Positions 35,154 to 42,797 of a stretch of DNA of 64,000 bases are shown piece after piece. Location: positions 1 through 64,000 of the forward strand of contig NZ_FUWG01000013.1 of NCBI RefSeq assembly GCF_900167145.1, written 5' to 3'. Origin of the DNA: Treponema porcinum (lineage in GTDB: Bacteria; Spirochaetota; Spirochaetia; Treponematales; Treponemataceae). The position numbers and the translations under genes were made by a program. Below the pieces are notes generated by a model. The model saw nothing but the letters and a program-made list of their open reading frames with translations. It did not search any database and was not told where the DNA came from. How positions within the stretch are numbered: the stretch's first letter is position 1; each line of letters opens with the position of its first letter.

Positions 35154-35171
35154 TTGATGTATAAATATTCA
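35138..35171 (+). promoter_or_regulatory. Tandem ARG-box-like operators of argG
   Basis: TGAATAAAGATACA (35138-35151) and TGTATAAATATTCA (35158-35171) match the ArgR/AhrC consensus TGAATWWWWATTCA at 12 and 13 of 14 positions. Their centres are 20 bp apart, the spacing known for paired ARG boxes. They overlap the promoter, as expected for arginine-dependent repression. Confidence 0.65.
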
Positions 35172-35237
35172 TAAAGAAATCTACCGGTTCTGAAAAGTTC
35201 CGGCAACTCTAATGTAATTTTATATGAGGTATGAATT

Positions 35238-36503
35238 ATGGCAAAAGACAAGGTTGTTTTAGCGTATTCCGGCGGTCTTGATACAACAGTTATCATTCCG
35301 TGGCTTAAGGAAAATTACGATTATGATGTTATCGCAGTTTGTATTGATGTAGGTCAGGGTGATGACTGGGCGGCAATCAAGTCACGCGCTTTAAAGACAG
35401 GCGCTTCTGCCTGCTATGTTGTTGATGCGCGCAAAGAATATATAGAAGAATACATCTGGCCTGCATTGAAGGCAAATGCAGTCTACGAGGACGAATATCT
35501 TTTGGGAACATCTACAGCCCGTCCGCTCATCGGAAAAATTCTTGTAGAATATGCACGTCAAGAAGGTGCCGTTGCAATCTGTCACGGTGCAACAGGAAAA
35601 GGAAACGATCAGGTTCGCTTTGAGCTTGCAATAAAGGCGTTTGCACCGGATTTGAAAGTAATCGCTGCCTGGCGCGATGACAAATGGAATATGGACAGCC
35701 GCGAGGCAGAAATTGCGTATCTTGAAAAGCGCGGTCTTGAAGTTCCGATGAAAAAAGACCAGTCATATTCACGCGACGAGAATATCTGGCACTTGAGCCA
35801 CGAAGGACTTGAGCTTGAAAAAACTGAAAACGAACCGAACTATAAGCATATGCTAAAAAATACTGTCGTGCCGGAAGAAGCTCCTGCTGAAGGCGAATAT
35901 GTAACAATCGACTTTGAAAAAGGCATTCCGGTAGGCTTGAACGGCAAGAAAATGGATGCACTTTCGCTCCTTACGGAACTGAATAAAATCGGCGGACGCA
36001 ACGGTGTAGGACTTGTTGACATCTGCGAAAACCGCTGTGTCGGAATGAAATCTCGCGGTGTGTATGAAACTCCTGGCGGAGCAATTCTGTATTTTGCGCA
36101 CCGTATGATGGATCATCTTTGCCTTGACCGTGATACTTATCATTACAAACAGCAGCTTTCCATCAAGGTTGCAGAGTTGATTTATGACGGAAAATGGTTT
36201 ACAACGCTGTTCGATTCCTGTATGGCATTTGTAGACAAGACTGAAGAAACTGTAACCGGATGGGCAAAAGTAAAACTGTGCAAGGGCGCAATCCGAGGCG
36301 CAGGTTCTGGTTCTAAGTACAGTCTGTACAACGAAAGCATTGCATCATTTACGACAGGTGACTTGTATGACCACAAAGACGCTCAGGGATTTATCACTCT
36401 GTTCGGTCTTCCTTTGAAAGTGCGTGCTATGATGGAGCAGAACGTAGGCGAGGGACAGGCGATTATCGAAAGCAAGAGCTTTAAGAAACGTCCGACTGAG
36501 TAA
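35238..36503 (+). CDS. argG: Argininosuccinate synthase
   Basis: A 421-residue ATP-dependent ligase that joins citrulline and aspartate, the penultimate step of arginine synthesis. The pyrophosphate loop is AYSGGLDTTV at residues 9-18. Other family stretches are TARPLIGKILVEYARQEG, CHGATGKGNDQVRFELA, YSRDENIWHLSHEG and CENRCVGMKSRGVYETPGG. The length is as expected for the common family. The ribosome site is GAGG 8 nt upstream. It is a single-gene unit bounded downstream by a strong bidirectional terminator, and its promoter carries ARG-box-like operators, so arginine availability probably sets its expression. argH is not in the window. Confidence 0.96.
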   Translation: MAKDKVVLAYSGGLDTTVIIPWLKENYDYDVIAVCIDVGQGDDWAAIKSRALKTGASACYVVDARKEYIEEYIWPALKANAVYEDEYLLGTSTARPLIGKILVEYARQEGAVAICHGATGKGNDQVRFELAIKAFAPDLKVIAAWRDDKWNMDSREAEIAYLEKRGLEVPMKKDQSYSRDENIWHLSHEGLELEKTENEPNYKHMLKNTVVPEEAPAEGEYVTIDFEKGIPVGLNGKKMDALSLLTELNKIGGRNGVGLVDICENRCVGMKSRGVYETPGGAILYFAHRMMDHLCLDRDTYHYKQQLSIKVAELIYDGKWFTTLFDSCMAFVDKTEETVTGWAKVKLCKGAIRGAGSGSKYSLYNESIASFTTGDLYDHKDAQGFITLFGLPLKVRAMMEQNVGEGQAIIESKSFKKRPTE

Positions 36504-36528
36504 GTTCTGTTTTATTCGTTAGATTATA

Positions 36529-36568
36529 AAAAATGCGGTAGAAGAAAAATCTTCTGCCGCATTTTTTT
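36529..36568. terminator. Bidirectional terminator between argG and the kinase gene
   Basis: A 16-bp stem, AAAAATGCGGTAGAAG (36529-36544) with CTTCTGCCGCATTTTT (36551-36566), with one G-T pair. A/T runs on both sides serve the two convergent genes. Confidence 0.9.
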
Positions 36569-36581
36569 GCATGAAAATCCG

Positions 36582-38198
36582 TTATTTTTTGTCTTTTGCC
36601 TGCGTGTTTTTCGGAGACATACTTGCGCTTACGTACAGTTCGTCCTGATACCAGTCGAAGCGCAGTGAAAAAATTTCATCGTTGTAGCCGTCCGCCGAAA
36701 ATTTGAATTTCCACACCGTATTGCTCAGTATCTTTTCTTTTGGAACATCGTTAAGCGGAACCCAGAAACCGTTGTAGCTTACTTTTACGGTTGTCTGTGC
36801 GGAAATGTCGCTTCCGGTAACGGAATCAACGGCATTCGGAATTACTTTTATCGGACGGCGCATATCTTTAAGGAACTGGCAGTCAAGAACGCAGTCCTCT
36901 TTTCCTACGGAAAATGATTTCCACCATACATACGGACCGGCAACTAGTTTTACACGGTATGCTCCCGGCGTAAGGAATACGTCTTTTGCGATAAGCTGCT
37001 TGTATTTTGAAGAATTTTCCGCGTTTTTCTTTGACGGCGCAGAAAGAACCCTTCGCGTGTTCGGAACTTCTGGAATTTCGTTTCCGTCATTTTCAAAGAA
37101 AAACGCGCATACAGGAAGGTCAAGCGTTGCGGATGATGTGCTTGGCATCTGGATTTCAATTTTTACGGGGGTGAACCAATGACGGAGGATGGAACGGTGA
37201 ATCCACCCTTGATGCCAGCAGGTTGCAAAAACAGCCGCCGCCGCCGCGCAGGAAACTGCAATCCGCATAATCTTTCTGCGTTTTAAATCTTTCTGAACAT
37301 ACGCCGGTTCCTGAACCATATTCTGGCTTGCTATCATTTTTGCAAGCTGTACGCGGATTGCGTGAGTGTCGTAATGTTTCAGATAGCGCTTTATGATTTT
37401 GAGTATCGGCGCCGTCGTCTGGAAGCGCTGCTTTGCCTTAGGCTTAAGCATTTTTCTTATCAGGCGGCAGACAACAGGGGGAACGGTCTTGTCAATCTTC
37501 CGCGGAGAAATGTATTTTCCCTTTTTGATTGTATTCAGCGTTTCAATGGAAAGCGTACCCGGATACGGCTTTGAGCCGGTTACCATTTCGTACAGCATAA
37601 TGCCTAGTGCGTAGATGTCCGCGCGTTGGTCTACCGCTGCGCTGTCTTCAAACTGTTCCGGCGGCATATATGCAGGAGTTCCCAAGGCAACACCGCTTTG
37701 CGTAAGCGAATCATCCCCCTGTTCCTTGTCGCTTGCAATTCCAAAGTCGGCAAGCTTTATTTCTGCGCGTTTTGAAATAAGGATGTTTCCTGGCTTTATG
37801 TCTCGGTGAACGATGTCTTTTGAGTGTGCGTATTTAAGGGCGAAACAGGCATCCTGCAGGATAAGGAGTGCAAGTTGAGGACTTAAGACAGTCTGTTTCT
37901 GCAGAAGCTTGTCTACTGCCATCCCGTCAACAAGTTCTTCCACCATATAACGGTATCCGCCCTCCGTAAAATAATCGAACAGGTGGACAATATACGGACT
38001 TTGCAGGTCAAGAAGAATTTGTGCCTCACGCTTAAAGCGTTCTACATTGGAGGAATTGCGCCGTGCCGTCATTTTTTTTATGACGACGTACCGCTTTAGG
38101 GAAGGGTGAATTGCTTTGTAGACAACGCCCATACCGCCTTTTGCGATGATTCCCTGCACTTTGTATTTTCCTATGAATTCCGGGAATGAATCTGCCAT
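36582..38198 (-). CDS. Transmembrane Ser/Thr protein kinase
   Basis: A 538-residue Hanks-type kinase. The kinase domain spans about residues 11-270: glycine loop IIAKGGMGVVYKA, catalytic Lys41, HRDIKPGN with Asp133, DFG at 151-153, activation segment with LGTPAYMPPE and DIYALGIMLYEMVTGSKPYPG. One membrane segment (about residues 310-328, MRIAVSCAAAAAVFATC) follows, and then a non-cytoplasmic domain of about 200 residues rich in beta-type sequence without PASTA repeats. The ribosome site is GGAGA. It is the last gene of a leftward three-gene set with a phosphoesterase and an FHA protein, which together look like a phospho-signalling module. Confidence 0.92.
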   Translation of the reverse strand: MADSFPEFIGKYKVQGIIAKGGMGVVYKAIHPSLKRYVVIKKMTARRNSSNVERFKREAQILLDLQSPYIVHLFDYFTEGGYRYMVEELVDGMAVDKLLQKQTVLSPQLALLILQDACFALKYAHSKDIVHRDIKPGNILISKRAEIKLADFGIASDKEQGDDSLTQSGVALGTPAYMPPEQFEDSAAVDQRADIYALGIMLYEMVTGSKPYPGTLSIETLNTIKKGKYISPRKIDKTVPPVVCRLIRKMLKPKAKQRFQTTAPILKIIKRYLKHYDTHAIRVQLAKMIASQNMVQEPAYVQKDLKRRKIMRIAVSCAAAAAVFATCWHQGWIHRSILRHWFTPVKIEIQMPSTSSATLDLPVCAFFFENDGNEIPEVPNTRRVLSAPSKKNAENSSKYKQLIAKDVFLTPGAYRVKLVAGPYVWWKSFSVGKEDCVLDCQFLKDMRRPIKVIPNAVDSVTGSDISAQTTVKVSYNGFWVPLNDVPKEKILSNTVWKFKFSADGYNDEIFSLRFDWYQDELYVSASMSPKNTQAKDKK

Positions 38199-38228
38199 AC
38201 TGTTTCTCCAAAAACGTTACGTATTTCC

Positions 38229-39260
38229 CTATTCGACACAAACAATGTCTTTTTCGGGATTAAAAACCCTGTCCGCGTGAACAAGGGCAATATTCTGTCT
38301 GTCAGGATTGTGAATTTGAACGAAATATCCGTTCTGTCTGAGCGCATAATTTTCTTTTACAGGTCGGTGACCGGCGATGTATCGCGCATTCAGAAAGTCT
38401 TTTCTTCCTGTAAGAGTGCACAGCATCGCTTCTACTCCGCCGGCTTTAGCTTTGTTGTTTTCTGTCCAGGTAAGACCCTTTACGGTTTCTCCGTTTTTAA
38501 GTCCGTCTATAATTTCCTGCCGCGAAAATGCACGGAGCGGCTCTGCGTGGGAAATTATGCATTCCGGAAAGGCTGCTGCAAGCGGAAGTGATTTTTCAAA
38601 GCAGGAGATAACGTAAAGTACCTCATCTCCGTATTTTTCTTCCATAAAGAGTTTTACCATTTCACCTTCGTTTGCAAATTTGCAGAACGAAAAATCGCCG
38701 TTCCCTGTTTTGTTCAGAATGTTCTCGTGGTTTCCTTTAAGGACGTGGAAGAATTCCGGGAAGGCACATTTCAGTTCCATTGTCATACAGAGAAGCGAAA
38801 GTCCTTCCATCATTTCCTGTGTCATCGCCGGACCGCTTGTGTTTCCGCGTAAAAATTCGTTCCACGCTTCAATCCACCGCTCCCTGCCGCGAAGTTCGGA
38901 ATGCAGTAAATCTCCTGCACAGACAACGCGCAGTTTTTTCTGTTCGAGCGCCTGGATTATCGTACGCTGTTTTCCGTCTGCAAGAAAATCTGCCGGAAGG
39001 GTAAAACTCAGTATGTTATATAGAAAAAATGCCCGCGCATGTAAATCAGGAACGACAATTACAGGAAGTTTCTGCGGTTCTCCTCCGGTAAAGTCAATAA
39101 GACCGCCCGGAACCTTGCTTTTGGAAAGCGGACGGTACGCTGGATTTTCAGTTTCCAGTACGGAGCAGACATTGTCTGAAAGCTCCATAAGATAACTGTA
39201 TTCCGGTAGCGAACTTCCGAGCGAAAGAGTATGTAGTTTTTCTAAAAATAATGAATCCAA
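38229..39260 (-). CDS. PPP-like metallophosphoesterase
   Basis: A 343-residue cytoplasmic protein with calcineurin-type metal motifs: VVPDLHARAF (71-74 for PDLH), CAGDLLHSE (116-122), LKGNHENIL (GNHEN at 176-180), ISHAEPL and a final AGHRPVKEN. The GNHE form is typical of PPP-family protein phosphatases, but the first two motifs differ from the GDxHG and GDxVDRG of that family. The start appears to be TTG at 39260, 14 nt after the FHA stop; the next Met is at residue 25. It lies between the FHA gene and the kinase gene and could remove phosphates added by that kinase, though a small-molecule or nucleotide substrate is possible. Confidence 0.75.
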   Translation of the reverse strand: MDSLFLEKLHTLSLGSSLPEYSYLMELSDNVCSVLETENPAYRPLSKSKVPGGLIDFTGGEPQKLPVIVVPDLHARAFFLYNILSFTLPADFLADGKQRTIIQALEQKKLRVVCAGDLLHSELRGRERWIEAWNEFLRGNTSGPAMTQEMMEGLSLLCMTMELKCAFPEFFHVLKGNHENILNKTGNGDFSFCKFANEGEMVKLFMEEKYGDEVLYVISCFEKSLPLAAAFPECIISHAEPLRAFSRQEIIDGLKNGETVKGLTWTENNKAKAGGVEAMLCTLTGRKDFLNARYIAGHRPVKENYALRQNGYFVQIHNPDRQNIALVHADRVFNPEKDIVCVE

Positions 39261-39274
39261 ATGTCAGTCCGGTT

Positions 39275-39619
39275 TTAGGAAATCACAAGACTTGTTGTGC
39301 CGATTGTAATTTTATCACCTGCATACAGGCGGACGTATTTTCCTTCCGGAATTTTCCTGCCGTTTACAAATGTACCGTTCGTGCTGTTTTCGTCTTTTAT
39401 GAAGTACGCATCGCGTATCTTCTGAATGACGGCGTGATGGCGGCTTGCAAGCTTGCTGTCTACCACAACATTGTTGTCGTATTCGCGTCCGATAGTGATT
39501 TTTGCTACCAGCTCTATCTTCCGCTTGTCGAACATCAGGTAAGATGCCGGCGTTGATTCTGCTATTTTATCAAGATGCTGTCCTACAGGGCTGTCTGTAA
39601 TAATTGTTGTATTTTCCAT
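39275..39619 (-). CDS. FHA-domain phosphopeptide-binding protein
   Basis: A 114-residue protein made of little more than a forkhead-associated domain, which binds phosphothreonine peptides. Signature residues are IGREYDN (Gly44-Arg45), SRHHAVIQ (about 59-66) and STNGTFVNG (about 79-87). The start is taken at ATG 39619. There is no ribosome site; a consensus promoter ends 7 nt before the ATG, pointing to a leaderless message. It is first in an operon with the phosphoesterase and the kinase, so it probably reads the mark made by that kinase. Confidence 0.88.
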   Translation of the reverse strand: MENTTIITDSPVGQHLDKIAESTPASYLMFDKRKIELVAKITIGREYDNNVVVDSKLASRHHAVIQKIRDAYFIKDENSTNGTFVNGRKIPEGKYVRLYAGDKITIGTTSLVIS

Positions 39620-39626
39620 AAATACA

Positions 39627-39655
39627 ATTATATAACGTGAATTGATTTTTAGCAA
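39627..39655 (-). promoter_or_regulatory. Promoter of the FHA-phosphoesterase-kinase operon
   Basis: On the minus strand TTGCTA (39655-39650), 17-bp spacer and TATAAT (39632-39627). The -10 box ends 7 nt before ATG 39619, so transcription should start at or next to the start codon. Confidence 0.7.
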
Positions 39656-39735
39656 ATTGAGCAGTAATTCAGGTGCTGCACATGCAGACTGTTCAATCTG
39701 TTCTGGCAGTGCTGAATCCGTTTTTGTTCAGAAGC

Positions 39736-40053
39736 CTAAATGTCATTTTTATCCCTGAAGAGGCTTTTTTCTTCTTCAAAGCCGTCCGGGTATCTTTTTT
39801 TTAGTTTTTCGATGTTTTGATCCATTACTTCCTCAAAAGTAACATCCAGTGCCGAACAGGCTTCTGCAATCATCCAGAGACAGTCCCCGAGTTCCTTTAC
39901 GATGTGATTTTTATCAAATTTATGACCCTGAAAAACTTTCTGCATTATGCCTGAAACTTCTCCGGCTTCTGAACATAATCCGAATACTGCATGGTTAAGA
40001 TTAGGACTCCGGCAGGTTCTCATTGCCGATTTTTGATATTCATTTCCTGTCAT
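39736..40053 (-). CDS. MazG-like nucleotide pyrophosphohydrolase
   Basis: A 105-residue protein of the MazG/all-alpha NTP pyrophosphohydrolase group, which hydrolyses (d)NTPs to the monophosphate. The metal motif appears as LCSEAGEVSGIMQKV (EAGE, about residues 26-29) and ELGDCLWMIAEACSALD (about residues 54-70). ATG 40053 is chosen because MTGNEYQ is a typical family start and the predicted promoter lies just upstream; AGGAG is 14 nt away, a rather long spacing. It is a single gene, separate from the tRNA-Val unit upstream. Confidence 0.85.
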   Translation of the reverse strand: MTGNEYQKSAMRTCRSPNLNHAVFGLCSEAGEVSGIMQKVFQGHKFDKNHIVKELGDCLWMIAEACSALDVTFEEVMDQNIEKLKKRYPDGFEEEKSLFRDKNDI

Positions 40054-40092
40054 ATAACTGTAATAAACTCCTTGAAAACGGCAGATTTTATA

Positions 40093-40128
40093 TGTCAGCA
40101 GGATAATCTGATTCGGATTTGCTGACAA
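40093..40128 (-). promoter_or_regulatory. Promoter of the MazG-like gene inside an inverted repeat
   Basis: On the minus strand TTGTCA (40128-40123), 17-bp spacer and TATCCT (40105-40100). The core is bracketed by TGTCAGCA (40093-40100) and TGCTGACA (40120-40127), an 8-bp inverted repeat that overlaps both boxes and could be an operator. Confidence 0.5.
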
Positions 40129-40159
40129 AAAAAGCGTCCCGGAAAAACCGTACGCTTTT
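40127..40159 (-). terminator. Terminator of tRNA-Val
   Basis: Read leftward: AAAAGCGTACGG, loop of five T, CCGGGACGC, then seven T. It lies 27 nt downstream of the tRNA. Confidence 0.8.
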
Positions 40160-40186
40160 GTCCTGTAATAGAATTGTAGTTTTGTA

Positions 40187-40260
40187 TGCGGAATAGTGGA
40201 TTCGAACCACCGACCCCCACGATGTCAACGTGATGCTCTAACCAACTGAGCTAACTCCGC
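40187..40260 (-). tRNA. tRNA-Val(GAC)
   Basis: A 74-nt cloverleaf on the minus strand. Acceptor GCGGAGT/ATTCCGC with discriminator A, D arm GCTC/GAGC, anticodon loop TTGACAT (anticodon GAC), T arm GGTGG-TTCGAAT-CCACT. CCA is not encoded. Confidence 0.95.
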
Positions 40261-40283
40261 ATTAATTTTTATGATGTTCTAGC

Positions 40284-40312
40284 ACTATATCAAAAGCTTT
40301 GCTGAAAGTCAA
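40284..40312 (-). promoter_or_regulatory. Promoter of tRNA-Val
   Basis: On the minus strand TTGACT (40312-40307), 17-bp spacer and TATAGT (40289-40284). The start is expected about 17 nt before the mature tRNA. Confidence 0.75.
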
Positions 40313-40342
40313 TTAACAAATTAAAATAAGTCAATAATTTGT

Positions 40343-40371
40343 TTGTAATATCACGTAAAATGTGTTATTTT
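40343..40371 (+). promoter_or_regulatory. Promoter of the LPP20-LpoB gene pair
   Basis: TTGTAA (40343-40348), 17-bp spacer, TATTTT (40366-40371). The start is expected about 22 nt before ATG 40400, which has a GGAGG ribosome site. Confidence 0.5.
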
Positions 40372-40399
40372 TAATATATCTTTTTGGAGGTTTATTTTA

Positions 40400-40963
40400 A
40401 TGAAAAAACTTATTTTTGCTGCGGCTGTTACCCTTGCGTTTGCCGGATGTGCGTCAAACAAAGTTCAGAAAGCTGCTGATAAAGTTCCTGCCGTTATTGG
40501 TGCAGAAGGTGTCGAACGTCCGCAGTGGGTGCTCAGCGGAATGGAATCTGATGACGGAATTTATGCTGTTGGGTCAGGAAAAATGAGTACTCGTGCCAAT
40601 TCTTTGAAGGTTGCGCAGACAAACGGACGCGCAGAACTTACGAGAACTGTTCAGGTAACGCTGAAGAACGTTATTACGACTTATGCAGAGGACACAGGCG
40701 TTAAGGACGATGTGCTGAATTATATGGAAGAAGCGACTGTTCAGCGTGCTGCAGGAATTCTAAGCGGTTCAAAACAGGCTGATTATTGGGTTGATGCAGA
40801 TGAAACTGTATTTGTCCTGATGTATCTTCCGTACAATGCTGTTACTCCGGCTGCAAACGATATTGTAACCGAGTACAGCGTAGACAAGAAAACTGAAATC
40901 ACCGAAGCAAAAGTTGCAGAAGCATTGAAAAAATACAATCTGCTTAACTCTGCGTCTGAGTAG
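40400..40963 (+). CDS. LPP20-family lipoprotein
   Basis: A 187-residue lipoprotein. The signal peptide MKKLIFAAAVTLAFAGC has its lipobox Cys at residue 17. The mature protein has the LPP20 pattern: RPQWVLSG...GIYAVGSGKM near the start, then helix-rich AQTNGRAELTRTVQVTLKNVI and a last part VFVLMYLPYNAV. The founding member is a Helicobacter outer-membrane lipoprotein; the family function is unknown. GGAGG precedes the ATG. An LpoB-like gene follows after 14 nt and a third related protein lies further on, so the three probably serve the same envelope task. Confidence 0.85.
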   Translation: MKKLIFAAAVTLAFAGCASNKVQKAADKVPAVIGAEGVERPQWVLSGMESDDGIYAVGSGKMSTRANSLKVAQTNGRAELTRTVQVTLKNVITTYAEDTGVKDDVLNYMEEATVQRAAGILSGSKQADYWVDADETVFVLMYLPYNAVTPAANDIVTEYSVDKKTEITEAKVAEALKKYNLLNSASE

Positions 40964-40977
40964 TGCTGGAGTATAGA

Positions 40978-41586
40978 ATGGCAAAACAAATTCTTACGAT
41001 TGCCGCTGTTTCTGCGGCGTTGATTTTCAGTTCTTGCGCTTCAAATAATGTGTCGCGCGTAAGTTCCGAAACTGTTACCGACTTGAGCGGCTACTGGAAT
41101 GACACAGACGTTCGCCTTGTTGCAGGCGAGATTATAGACGGATGCCTTGCTTCTCCGCGGATTGCTCTGTATCCTTCTCAGCACGGCGGAAAACTCCCTG
41201 TTGTAATTGTAGGTTCATACCGCAACAAGAGCGATGAGCATATCGACACGGAAATTCTTACTAAAAAGCTTGAGGCTGCTCTTGTGAACAGCGGAAAGGT
41301 TGAATTCGTTGCATCAAGTGCAGAACGCAATGAACTGCGTGCAGAACGCATTGACCAGCAGACGAATGCCAGCGAGTCTACGGCAAAAAGTCTTGGCAAT
41401 GAAACTGGCGCAGACTTTATGCTTCAGGGTTCTGTAAAGACAATCGTTGATTCCGACGGCAAGACGATGGCGCGAAGCTATTTTGTTACTACGGAAATGA
41501 TTGATATTGAAACGAACAAGAAAATCTGGATGGACGATAATTCCAGTATAAAAAAAGTCATAAAGCGTTCTTCTACAAGAATGTAG
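40978..41586 (+). CDS. lpoB: LpoB-like penicillin-binding-protein activator lipoprotein
   Basis: A 202-residue lipoprotein with signal peptide MAKQILTIAAVSAALIFSSC (Cys20). The mature part follows the LpoB pattern: DLSGYWNDTDVRLVAGEIIDG, then LPVVIVGSYRNKSDEHIDT, FVASSAERNELRAERIDQQ, GADFMLQGSVKTIVDSDG and ETNKKIWMDDN. In enterobacteria LpoB reaches from the outer membrane to activate PBP1b. The start at 40978 has GGAG 8 nt upstream; an earlier in-frame start at 40963 overlaps the previous stop. A strong terminator follows. The activator function here is inferred from family resemblance. Confidence 0.82.
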   Translation: MAKQILTIAAVSAALIFSSCASNNVSRVSSETVTDLSGYWNDTDVRLVAGEIIDGCLASPRIALYPSQHGGKLPVVIVGSYRNKSDEHIDTEILTKKLEAALVNSGKVEFVASSAERNELRAERIDQQTNASESTAKSLGNETGADFMLQGSVKTIVDSDGKTMARSYFVTTEMIDIETNKKIWMDDNSSIKKVIKRSSTRM

Positions 41587-41600
41587 TAATAGCAAAATGA

Positions 41601-41630
41601 AGAAGTCCGCCTGGACTTCTTTATTTTTTT
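41601..41630 (+). terminator. Terminator after lpoB
   Basis: AGAAGTCC (41601-41608) pairs with GGACTTCT (41613-41620) round a 4-nt loop, followed by TTATTTTTTT. Confidence 0.85.
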
Positions 41631-41644
41631 AGGGCGGTGTTTAT

Positions 41645-42688
41645 ATGAAAAAATTGATTTCCGGGCGTGCAGACGCTTTTTGTTCCAGGACTCTGCACCG
41701 TGCTGTGCCTGTCATACTGCTTGTCTTTACTGCCGCCGGTGCGTTTGCAAGGAAAGCGCCTGCGTGGATAGACAATCCCTATTCCGGATATGACGAAAAG
41801 TCTTATATCTGTGCGGTAGGAACAGGACTTAAATCTGATGATGCGGACAAAAAGGCGCTCTCTGATGTTGCAGCAGTCCTTCAGCAGAATATCAGTTCCG
41901 TTGAGAGAGTGCAGCAGGCGGCTTCTTCTGAAGGTCTGAACCTTTCTTCCTATCTTGTAGACGTAACTACGCAGTCTGACATAAAGAATATTTCGGGGCT
42001 TTCCATAAAAGAGCGTTATAAAGACAAGAAAAACGGATGCTATTCCCTTGCCGTACTTGATAAGGGTGTTGCGTCAAAGTCATATTCGCTTCTTTTGAAT
42101 AAGAATTCGCTTGAAATTGAGTCACTTCTTGACCTTGCGGAGCAAAAGTCCGGTTCTCTTGACGAGTGCAGGAATTTAATTCAGGCATATAAAATTGCAA
42201 GGGAAAACGACTATTATGCAGCGCTTCTTGCGGTTCTTAAACCGGCGGCGCATCATTCATTTTCCTACGGTTCTAGCGGCGAGATTTCTGCGCGCATAAA
42301 AAAGGCGTTCGGGAAAATTACCGTTTCTGTTCTGGTGAACGGAGATTCTGACGGAAGGATTAACGCTGCTGCTGGTGAAGCGATAAACGGATTCGGGTTC
42401 AGGACGCAGGATGGTGCGGCGGCTAGGAATGCGGCATATTCGTTTACGGCGGATGTTTCGTTCGAAGATATTGAAAAGTCCGCTTCGTCTGACATTTACT
42501 TTACCAGGTGCATCGTTTCCTGGTCGCTTAAGGAAGCATCTTCAGGCAATACTGTTCTTGCAAGTTCAGGAAACAGCCGGCAGGGAAAACTGTCGCGCGC
42601 AGAGGCAAGGCAGAGTGCCGTAAGGACTGCGGAAATGTTTGTAAAAGAAAATTTTTCTTCCCAGATAACGCAGTTTTTTGAAAAATAA
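41645..42688 (+). CDS. Secreted LPP20-like envelope protein
   Basis: A 347-residue protein with a signal peptide near residues 17-34 (VPVILLVFTAAGAFA) and no lipobox Cys. The mature start RKAPAWIDNPYSGYDEKSYICAVGTG is the LPP20-type opening also seen in the lipoprotein at 40400-40963, followed by AAVLQQNISSVERVQQAAS and YSLAVLDKGVASKSY. The C-terminal half has the pattern GFRTQDGAAARNAAYSFTADV, reminiscent of domains in curli/LpoB-related proteins. It starts 14 nt downstream of the previous terminator with AGGGCGG as the ribosome site. It probably acts with the two lipoproteins upstream. Confidence 0.7.
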   Translation: MKKLISGRADAFCSRTLHRAVPVILLVFTAAGAFARKAPAWIDNPYSGYDEKSYICAVGTGLKSDDADKKALSDVAAVLQQNISSVERVQQAASSEGLNLSSYLVDVTTQSDIKNISGLSIKERYKDKKNGCYSLAVLDKGVASKSYSLLLNKNSLEIESLLDLAEQKSGSLDECRNLIQAYKIARENDYYAALLAVLKPAAHHSFSYGSSGEISARIKKAFGKITVSVLVNGDSDGRINAAAGEAINGFGFRTQDGAAARNAAYSFTADVSFEDIEKSASSDIYFTRCIVSWSLKEASSGNTVLASSGNSRQGKLSRAEARQSAVRTAEMFVKENFSSQITQFFEK

Positions 42689-42728
42689 ACTTGCGGAACG
42701 GAATGCAGTTTTGCTTTTTTTCAGTTTT

Positions 42729-42754
42729 ATGTCCTGATATGTTTGTCAGGACAT
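42729..42754 (+). terminator. Hairpin before lon
   Basis: ATGTCCTGA (42729-42737) pairs with TCAGGACAT (42746-42754), with a weak ATTTATTCTT tail. It could end the upstream gene or be part of lon control; TATAAT at 42773-42778 is a likely -10 box for lon. Confidence 0.45.
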
Positions 42755-42797
42755 ATTTATTCTTGCCGTTTTTATAATCTGTGGGTATATTTTTAAT

